A stretch of DNA of 30,797 nt from a virus: the IMG/VR virus record IMGVR_UViG_3300042888_001031, positions 1 to 30,797 of that record. One strand, 5' to 3'. This document shows positions 14,379 to 22,100 of this stretch, one piece after another. The notes beneath the pieces are model-generated. The model had not been told where the DNA came from and searched no databases. It saw only the letters and a program-made list of their open reading frames with translations. Position 1 is the first letter of the stretch, and every line of letters starts with the position of its first letter. The translations under genes were made by a program, and so were the position numbers.

Positions 14379-17093
14379 TTAAGAACCCACTTTATTTTCT
14401 AATTCTTTTATTCTTTTTTCTTGTTCTTTTACAACCTCAATTAATAAACCTATAATCTTATCGTAATCAACTCCTAAATAACCAGTATGTGTTTCTTTTA
14501 CTAACTCAGGTAATACTTTTTCAACATCTTGTGCTATCACACCATAATCATGTTTACCTGCTTTAAACATAGATTTATCGTTCCAATCAAATTCAACACC
14601 TCTTAATTGTTGTACTTTTTCAATAGGGTTAGAAATTAATTGAATGTTATCTTTTAATCTTTCATCTGATGTTGAGTATGCTGTTATATCACCCGTCACA
14701 TTTAACGAGCCACTTATGATTTGATTTTGTGTAAATGTATTTTCTACAGCTAATTTAGCATAAGTTGTATTTGCACTTGCACTATAAGAAGTTGCTGCTG
14801 CATTACTTGCACTTATTGATGTTGCAAAACTACTACTATTATTTGTAATATTATAATTACTTGCACTTATTGATGTTGCTAATGAAGAACTATACGAAGA
14901 TGCACTTTGGAATGCTCCCCATGCACTAGCCGAAGCTTGTGTTATATTACCAATGTTAGTGTTTATAGTTGTATAAAAGCTACTACTATAAGAACTAGCT
15001 GATTGAAATGCTCCCCATGCACTTTGAGAATTTATAATTATTCTATTATCTACTGATGTTGAATATTCCGTTACATTACCTATACCATTTATACTACCAC
15101 TAAATCCTAATGATGCAGTTATTGAACCTGTTATTAATAATGCAGTTGCACTATATTGGTCTAAACCGTTTTGTGTTAATCCAGTAAATGTAATACTATC
15201 AACAACTTGAATACTTTTAGCAGTTGCACCTTTAATTAAAATATTTCCTAAAGTACCCTGTGTTTCATATGCTAATACCGGTAGTTCTGCACCTACTAAT
15301 GTTGTTGCTACTAATGTATCACAATAAACTGTTCCACTTGCACTAATATTTGTAGATGCTGTAATATTATTAAATTGTACATTCGACCCGATTGCTAATC
15401 CACTTGCAATTGCACTAACTTGTGTTCCTATATGTGTAAAATCAATTCCGGTTTGTCCTGTTGTATCGTTATGAGTTAATGTACTTGCACTAATTCTCGT
15501 ATCAAATGAAGAACTATCGTTTTTATATGAAGAACTAAATGTATTTATTGTTCCACTAATTGAAGAACTATAATATATTGAAGAACTTTGTAAACTTGCA
15601 CTTACTAAACTTAATGAAGAACTGAATGAGCTACTATACGAACTTGCACTTTGGAATGCTCCCCATGCTGATGCACTTGCTTCTGTTATGTTTGTATCTT
15701 GATTTGCATCTCTTGTATAAATTGATGCCGAATATGAAGATGCACTTTGGAATGCTCCCCATGCACTCTGAGAATTAATTAATACACTTTGAGTTGTATT
15801 ATTAATTGTTGTATAAAAACTAGCACTATAAGATGATGCACTTTGAAATGCTCCCCATGCACTTGCGCTTACTATTGAATGAGATACACTTTGAGTAGTA
15901 TCTGTAAAATATAAAGATGAACTTAGATTAGATATATCTATTGTTGTACCTACTTGTATTTCACTTCCTTTTTTACCCGCTTTCCATATATCATTTGTTA
16001 CATCCCAAATCATTGAACCGGTTATGGTACTTGCACCAACTTTATCGGTTACCTCAATACCACCATTTACTGCACCACCTGCATCTAATTGTATTACACT
16101 TGCAGATAAATTTACAATAGTTGCATTAATGGTTGTAGTTGTACCTCTTACTAAAAAATCACCTTGAATTGTAACGGATGAACCGGTTAATTCTATTGCA
16201 GTTTTTAAAGAAGATGTATAATTTTCAATTGAATCTAATCTACCATCAAATGAAGTGCTATCTGAATTATATTGAGAACTACTAAATGTTTGTAATAATC
16301 CTACTGATGTTGAAACACTTGCACTAAATAATGTTAATACACTTGCGGTTGATTCTACTAAATCTAATCTACTATCAAATGAACTACTATCGTTTTTATA
16401 TTGTGATGAACTAAACGTTAATAAAGATGCACTTACATTATTTAAAGATTGGGAAGTTGCAATATACGAACTACTTACATTAAATAAAGATGAACTTACA
16501 CTATTCAAAGATTCTGAAGTTGCATTATAAGATGATGTAATAGATGCGGTAAATGAATTAACACTACCACTATGTTGTTCTAAATTATCTAATCTAGTAT
16601 CATCTGATGTTGCTGCTATTTCTAAACTATCTAATCTACTATTTACTGATGTAGAGAATACTTTTATATCTATACCATTAACCGAACCACTTAAAGAACC
16701 TGTGATTGAAGTAATGTATGCGGTTTTCCAATTTTTATTTGTAGCACCACTACCGGAAAATCCTAAATCAAATGTATTATCTAAATAAGGAATCATTGAA
16801 GATGAAACTTCTGATAATAATGTAACCGTATCTATTGATGATGTACTACCAAATTGTAAATTACCTATAATAGTAGTATTACCATTTATCAATACATTCC
16901 CACTTGCAGTTATATCACCACTAACAGTAAAACTACCATTATTAATTCCACCTATTTTTGCTAATTGAATATTATTACCACTTCCTGATCCCAATGCTAA
17001 TGATTGAGATGTCATATCATAATATATTTCACCGCTGGCTAATGAACCGGTTAGTGATTGTCCTCTTGCTATTTGAAATAATGCTCTTGCCAT
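14379..17093 (-). CDS. Long tail fibre with C-terminal Peptidase_S74 chaperone domain
   Basis: The 904-residue fibre starts with a short hook-like segment (FQIARGQSLTGSLASGEIYY). The shaft is Ser/Thr/Ala-rich, with runs of SSxxxxSxSL and SSQYxxDSxSFDxRLDxxE. Mid-protein there is a beta carrier module with FLVRGTTTTINATIVNL followed by GSMIWDVTNDIWKAGKKGSE, which recurs in the 1822-aa fibre. Five copies of SAWGAFQSASSYS, several exactly 32 residues apart, come after it. The last 96 residues form a Peptidase_S74 domain: Ser809 opens SDERLKDNI, then YGVIAQDVEKVLPELV, GYLGVDYDKIIGLL and a Lys/Glu coiled coil. Self-cleavage before Ser809 is expected from the family. ATATTTATA lies 20 nt before the ATG. 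Confidence 0.9.
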   Translation of the reverse strand: MARALFQIARGQSLTGSLASGEIYYDMTSQSLALGSGSGNNIQLAKIGGINNGSFTVSGDITASGNVLINGNTTIIGNLQFGSTSSIDTVTLLSEVSSSMIPYLDNTFDLGFSGSGATNKNWKTAYITSITGSLSGSVNGIDIKVFSTSVNSRLDSLEIAATSDDTRLDNLEQHSGSVNSFTASITSSYNATSESLNSVSSSLFNVSSSYIATSQSLNNVSASLLTFSSSQYKNDSSSFDSRLDLVESTASVLTLFSASVSTSVGLLQTFSSSQYNSDSTSFDGRLDSIENYTSSLKTAIELTGSSVTIQGDFLVRGTTTTINATIVNLSASVIQLDAGGAVNGGIEVTDKVGASTITGSMIWDVTNDIWKAGKKGSEIQVGTTIDISNLSSSLYFTDTTQSVSHSIVSASAWGAFQSASSYSASFYTTINNTTQSVLINSQSAWGAFQSASSYSASIYTRDANQDTNITEASASAWGAFQSASSYSSSFSSSLSLVSASLQSSSIYYSSSISGTINTFSSSYKNDSSSFDTRISASTLTHNDTTGQTGIDFTHIGTQVSAIASGLAIGSNVQFNNITASTNISASGTVYCDTLVATTLVGAELPVLAYETQGTLGNILIKGATAKSIQVVDSITFTGLTQNGLDQYSATALLITGSITASLGFSGSINGIGNVTEYSTSVDNRIIINSQSAWGAFQSASSYSSSFYTTINTNIGNITQASASAWGAFQSASSYSSSLATSISASNYNITNNSSSFATSISASNAAATSYSASANTTYAKLAVENTFTQNQIISGSLNVTGDITAYSTSDERLKDNIQLISNPIEKVQQLRGVEFDWNDKSMFKAGKHDYGVIAQDVEKVLPELVKETHTGYLGVDYDKIIGLLIEVVKEQEKRIKELENKVGS
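14908..15860 (-). repeat. Five near-identical SAWGAFQSASS repeats in the 904-aa fibre gene
   Basis: The plus-strand 17-mer t-g-[ga]-aatgctccccatgc occurs at 14908, 15004, 15652, 15748 and 15844. Three intervals are exactly 96 nt (32 codons). Each encodes W-G-A-F-Q in the same frame. Three more copies lie at 13309, 19542 and 19779 in two other fibre genes. Confidence 0.9.
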
Positions 17094-17113
17094 TTAAATA
17101 TTTTATTCTTTTT

Positions 17114-17122
17114 TATAAATAT
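17114..17122 (-). promoter_or_regulatory. ATATTTATA element upstream of the 904-aa fibre gene
   Basis: This exact 9-mer on the sense strand lies 20 nt before the ATG, in the 34-nt gap after the 261-aa gene. No clear Shine-Dalgarno site lies between. Confidence 0.45.
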
Positions 17123-17127
17123 CAATT

Positions 17128-17913
17128 TTAATTAAAATCCAAATCACCCTCTGCATTTATATATTTTGCTAAGTGATAATAGTTTGCAGTTACACTACCG
17201 GTTGTTACATTAAATGCAGTTGCACTCATTGATACATACGTTAGATTACCAATTTTTATATCAAGTGAATTTTGTAATGCTGATATTGTTGTATTACTTG
17301 TACTATCTTCTATATAGTTTACTGTGCCTGCTGCGTTTGGGTCTAAATTAAAATCAAATGTATTAGGTCCTGCTGCTACTCCAACTTCACTTCCGTTTAC
17401 TAAAAATGAACCGGTTACTGAAACTGAACCTGTGAATTGATGTATATCATCGGCTGTATTACCGAATTTAGAACTACCACTTTCAAATATAACCGATGAT
17501 GAAATTATATTAATATTAAATTGAGTTGCATTAATTGCACCCAATACGGTTAAACTACCGGTAATATTTGCACTTCCACTTAATTGAAAATTGTTGTGTG
17601 TAATGCTTAAAGTATCGTTAATTGATAACCCACTACCACTTAATGAACCACTTGCATCGATATCACCATCTGTAATTACATCTCTAACTACATATAAATC
17701 TCTTTGTATTGTAATATCATCACTAACGAATAAAGAACCAGATGTGATTGAATTCGTTGTTACTATTGTTTCTACTGACTGAACTGAACCGGATTTCTTA
17801 AAATATAATTTACCATCGTAAGTATTAATTGCTACTTCACCAAAGTTAATTGAACCCGTATCAGGAACCCTACCAGGAACGGCTGAGCGTTTTAGTATAA
17901 TGTTTTGAGCCAT
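17128..17913 (-). CDS. Short tail fibre / adhesin
   Basis: This 261-residue fibre-type protein opens with ILKRSAVPGRVPDTGSINFG and then EVAINTYDGKLYFKK, the hook pattern also seen in the 201-aa paralogue (R-R-S ... GELGVNTTDGRVFLKK). The middle has alternating GSLSGSG/ITGSL beta repeats, then a FESGSSKFGNTADDIHQF module common in phage fibres. The last third (from about residue 183, FDFNLDPNAAGTVNYI) aligns by eye with residues about 128-175 of the 201-aa protein. There is no S74 chaperone. A palindromic terminator-like hairpin lies 36 nt upstream of the ATG. No clear Shine-Dalgarno site is present. Probably a minor virion fibre, inferred from similarity and location. Confidence 0.85.
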   Translation of the reverse strand: MAQNIILKRSAVPGRVPDTGSINFGEVAINTYDGKLYFKKSGSVQSVETIVTTNSITSGSLFVSDDITIQRDLYVVRDVITDGDIDASGSLSGSGLSINDTLSITHNNFQLSGSANITGSLTVLGAINATQFNINIISSSVIFESGSSKFGNTADDIHQFTGSVSVTGSFLVNGSEVGVAAGPNTFDFNLDPNAAGTVNYIEDSTSNTTISALQNSLDIKIGNLTYVSMSATAFNVTTGSVTANYYHLAKYINAEGDLDFN

Positions 17914-17948
17914 ATGTATGGAAACGTTTTATGTGTTATCTAACAACG

Positions 17949-17973
17949 AAAAAAGGTACTATATAGTACCTTT
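17949..17973 (-). terminator. Palindromic hairpin with T-tract after the 157-aa gene
   Basis: A perfect 22-nt palindrome (plus 17952-17973) with half-site AAAGGTACTAT folds into about 9 bp with a 4-nt loop. It is followed on the sense strand by six T in total. It looks like a rho-independent terminator, but it directly abuts an ATATTTATA element on its upstream side. Confidence 0.7.
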
Positions 17974-17981
17974 ATAAATAT
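17973..17981 (-). promoter_or_regulatory. ATATTTATA element abutting the palindromic hairpin
   Basis: This exact 9-mer on the sense strand lies 59 nt before the 261-aa gene start, but the hairpin lies between. If the element is a promoter, its transcript would begin inside the hairpin. It is the only copy upstream of a terminator-like structure. Confidence 0.35.
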
Positions 17982-18008
17982 ATTAAAATAAATTAAAACG
18001 AAATTATA

Positions 18009-18482
18009 TTATATGGAGATTGTTACTGTAATTGGATATGCATCATTAAATGCAGTTCCACTACTTGATACTAAATCTAATGTACCAGTTGGTGGGACAC
18101 CCACCTTATCATTCCAATATACACTAACATCATCAGGGTATTGATTATGTATTCTAAATGCTCCTGGTGTAAATGAGAATTCTATATGATACGCTGCTTG
18201 TGAAAGTCTTATCGTACCACTATTTGTAGTCATAGATGTTAATATTGTAGTTCTATCTACATTAAGTGCATCTATAAAATTTATATAAAGACTAGCATCC
18301 TCTAATATTAAATTAGGGTCTGCTATTCCTAAATTAGTAGTATGGTTAGGAAATGTTATATTTCCATCATTCAGTGCCGGATTGAATCCACCTGCTCCAA
18401 TTACTAAATAATATTCACCTGCAGCTGCTCCTGCATTATTTGGAACTATTGTAAATCCATCTGTAAATTGTATTAAAGCCAT
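18009..18482 (-). CDS. Fibre-cluster protein, function unknown
   Basis: The 157-residue protein begins MALIQFTDGFTIVPNNAG and is predicted to be mostly beta strand, with few charged residues and many Asn, Thr and Gly. It lacks the RRG/RRS hook and the Ser/Ala repeat of its neighbours. I do not recognise the family. The fold could be a small jelly-roll or tip domain. It lies between the 201-aa and 261-aa fibre genes, preceded by a 20-nt A-rich gap and followed by a terminator-like palindrome, so it is probably the last gene of the transcript that starts further right. A minor structural or tip protein is the best guess from context only. Confidence 0.75.
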   Translation of the reverse strand: MALIQFTDGFTIVPNNAGAAAGEYYLVIGAGGFNPALNDGNITFPNHTTNLGIADPNLILEDASLYINFIDALNVDRTTILTSMTTNSGTIRLSQAAYHIEFSFTPGAFRIHNQYPDDVSVYWNDKVGVPPTGTLDLVSSSGTAFNDAYPITVTISI

Positions 18483-18502
18483 TTTTTATTTTTTAGTTTT
18501 TA

Positions 18503-19108
18503 TTATGCCCAAACACCTGCATCAGGACCTGCTGCAAATTGAGTATAAATTGATGAACTGAATGATAATACATCACCGATACCATATACACTACCACTAA
18601 ATCCGTTTGCAGTTGTGATATTTGCTATTGTTACATCATTATATCTAAAATCAATTGATTCACTTATACTTGCTACTTTATAAAGAGAACCACTACCTTG
18701 AATAAATCCGATTGTTCCTGCAAATGGCTCAGAGTTGAAATCAAAATCATCCGGTCTCATTGATGCGGTTACACCGGTCAATGCTCCACCATCACCACTA
18801 AATGAACCAGTGAATGCACCACTTACCGGACCAGCAAAATATGTGTTACCATCAAAGTTTGCATTACCATTGATTTCTAATTGTCCAAATGAACCTGTTC
18901 CTAAGATATTAATTGAACCAGTTACTTCTGCACCAGTTACAACTAATTGTTCAATTGTTATTGTCCCAGCATTATCTTTTTTAAGAAATACTCTACCATC
19001 TGTGGTGTTTACACCCAATTCACCAAGTTGTAATTGGTCGGTTGTAGGTACTTTAGCCGCTAAATTTGAACGTCTTAATAATACTGATTGTGTTACTGCT
19101 GCTGCCAT
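18503..19108 (-). CDS. Short tail fibre / adhesin, paralogue of the 261-aa protein
   Basis: The 201-residue protein opens with LLRRSNLAAKVPTTDQLQLG and then ELGVNTTDGRVFLKKDNAGT, the same hook type as the 261-aa protein. A beta-repeat module follows (GSFGQLEINGNANFDGNTYF, SGAFTGSFSGDGGALTGVTA), which resembles common phage fibre collagen-like or beta-helix linkers. The last part (from about residue 128, FDFNSEPFAGTIGFIQGSG) aligns by eye with the 261-aa protein. It ends GPDAGVWA, similar to the Gly-x-Trp/Phe ends of three other fibre genes here. A Shine-Dalgarno site (AAAGGGA) precedes the ATG. It follows the giant 1822-aa fibre gene by 30 nt. Confidence 0.85.
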   Translation of the reverse strand: MAAAVTQSVLLRRSNLAAKVPTTDQLQLGELGVNTTDGRVFLKKDNAGTITIEQLVVTGAEVTGSINILGTGSFGQLEINGNANFDGNTYFAGPVSGAFTGSFSGDGGALTGVTASMRPDDFDFNSEPFAGTIGFIQGSGSLYKVASISESIDFRYNDVTIANITTANGFSGSVYGIGDVLSFSSSIYTQFAAGPDAGVWA

Positions 19109-19138
19109 ATATTTGTTTTCCCTTTTACTTGTTTGTTA

Positions 19139-22100
19139 TTAGAATGAACCACCATCTATTGTTGTTTCTAATGTTGTTATTCTATAATTACTTGCACTTA
19201 TTGATGTTGCAAACGATGAACTATTGTTTGTAATATCAGTACTTTGAGTTGCATCAGTTAAATAGATTGAAGCACTTAATGCTGAAACTACATATGCACT
19301 TGCACTAAATGAAGTTGCTACCGAACTACTAAAGTCACCAGTTACACTTGCTACACTTGCAGATAATGCAGTTATATTAGCGTTACTAGCCGATGTAGAT
19401 GTTGCAAATGCTCCACTAATTGAAGTTACATTTGCTGCACTTGCACTAATTGAAGTTGCTACCGAACTACTAAATATAGTTTGAGATGCTACACTTGCAC
19501 TTAATGAAGTTGCAAAAGATGAACTAAATGAACTAGCTGATTGGAATGCTCCCCATGCACTAGCACTTGCTTCTGTAATATTTGTTGTTTGTGTTGAATC
19601 AGTTGATGCAATTGAAGCACTTAATGCTACTCTTGCTGCATTTGAAGCACTAAAGTCCGTTGCTACTGATTGAGAGAATGTACCACCAACACTTGCTACT
19701 GAAGCACTTAATTCAGTTATTTGATAATTACTTGCAGATGTTGATGTTGCAAATGATTGGCTAAATGAACTAGCTGATTGGAATGCTCCCCATGCTGATG
19801 CACTTGCTGCATTTATATCAGTATAAATTGCATCATTATAATCTGCGTATCCATCTAAATCTGCTATTGCAATTTGAGCACCACCACTTACTACACTATC
19901 ACCTATTGCTAATAATACTTTACTTTCACTATTCTTAGTTCCAGCCTTCCAATAATCGTTTGTTGAATCCCAAAGTAATGAACCAGTTGCTGTATTTGGT
20001 GCAGTTACATCTTTAATATACAAACCACCATTAGTTGCACCAGTACCATTTAATTCGATGATGTTATCACCTAATTCAATTGTAGTTGAATTAACCGAAG
20101 TTGTTGTACCTCTTACTAATAAATCTCCTTGAATTGTTACACTTGAACCAGTTAATTCAATCGCCGTTTTTAACGATGATGAATATGTTTCTAATGCATC
20201 GATTCTACCGGTTTGTGTGTTACCATTTGATGCTAAAGAAGCACTTACTGCACTTAATGAAGAACTAAATGAACTACTTATTGATGTTACATTTGCTGCA
20301 CTTGCACTAAATGAAGTTGCTACCGCACCACTTACTACACTTAAATTTGTTGCAGTTGTAAATGCACTTGCAGAATCTGTTGTTGCTAATGAAGAACTTA
20401 CGTTAGTTATTGTTGATGCTACCGCACCACTTAAAGCAGTTTGAGAAGCCACACTTGCACTAAAATCAGTTGCAATTGAAGCACTTAATGCTACTCTTGC
20501 TGCAGTTGAAGCACTAAAATCAGTTGCTACTGAACTACTGAATGTTCCACCTACTGATGCAACTGATGCACTTAATTGTGTTACTTCATATACACTTGAA
20601 CTAAATCTACTATCTACCGATTGAGAGAATGCACCGATATTTCCTACACCACTTATGTTTGATGCACTAAGTTCGTTAGTTATCGTTGTTTGGCTAGCAG
20701 AAACTACTAACACATTATTGTTTAAACCACTAGGTGATACTGAGAAATTAGCATTATGAACATGAACACCACTACCTGTTGCTGTTAACATTAATTCGTT
20801 ATCAGCTATGATACTAATATTATTATCTATATTTCCTAATTCAATTCTACCTTGATTTCCTGAGATATGATTAGTTACTAAATCTTGACCGAATTGAATA
20901 TATACTGAACCAGTTACTACTACATCACCTGTTATATTTTGTGTTCCTACGAAACCATTTGAACCAGTTGTTGCAAATGTTGTTGATTTGAATTCTTCAC
21001 TTCTTAATCTACTATCTACTGATGTACTTAATGTATTAATTGTTCCACTAACTGAAGCACTTAATGCTACTCTTGCTGCTGTTGATGAACTAAAATCGGT
21101 TGCTACTGAACTACTGAAAGTTCCACCAACACTTGCTACTGAAGCACTTAATTCAGTTATTTGATAATTACTTGCAGATGTAGAAGTTGCAAATGCTCCA
21201 CTAATTGAAGTTACACTTGCACTTACTGATGTAATTAAAGCTACACTTGCAGAATCAGTTGTTGCCAATGAAGCACTTAATGAAGTTTGTGAAGCTGCAC
21301 TTGCACTTAATGAAGTTGCAAAAGATGAACTATTATTAGTTATTGAATTTGATTGCGTTGCATCTGTTTGATATATTGAAGAACTTAATGTATTTACATC
21401 TGATGCAATTGATGCACTTAATGCTACTCTTGCTGCGGTTGATGCTGAGAAATCAGTTGCTACTGAACTACTGAAAGTTCCACCAACTGAAGCTACACTT
21501 GCACTTAATACTGAAATATCATATGCACTTGCACTAAATCTACTATTTACTGATGCAGAATATAAACTTACATTTCCAATACCTACAATACTACCACTAA
21601 TTGTACCTACCCCACCTACATATATTGAAGAACCACCTGTTAAGTTTAATGATGAACTATTACCTAAGTTCATATTTGAATCATTAACCGCTACTGCATT
21701 ATTGAAATTTGCAGTACCCGTCATATCAAATGAACCAGTTAATACTTGGTCACCATTGAATGTATTTGAACCAGTTGTTGCATAACTTCCTGTTTTAGAA
21801 GTTAAACTTTGAATATTAACACTTTGAGTTGCATCAGTTTGATAAATAGAAGCACTTAATGCTACTCTTGCTGCTGTTGATGAACTAAAATCGGTTGCTA
21901 CTGAACTACTGAAAGTTCCACCAACCGAAGCTACACTTGCACTTAAAGATGTGATTTCAAAATTACTTGCTGATGTTGAAGTTGCAAATGCTCCACTTAC
22001 TGAACTTAAACTTGCACTTACCAATGCTATTGAAGCTGCACTTGCACTAAATGAAGTTGCTACCGCACCACTTACTGAACTTAATTGAGATGCCGCATAT

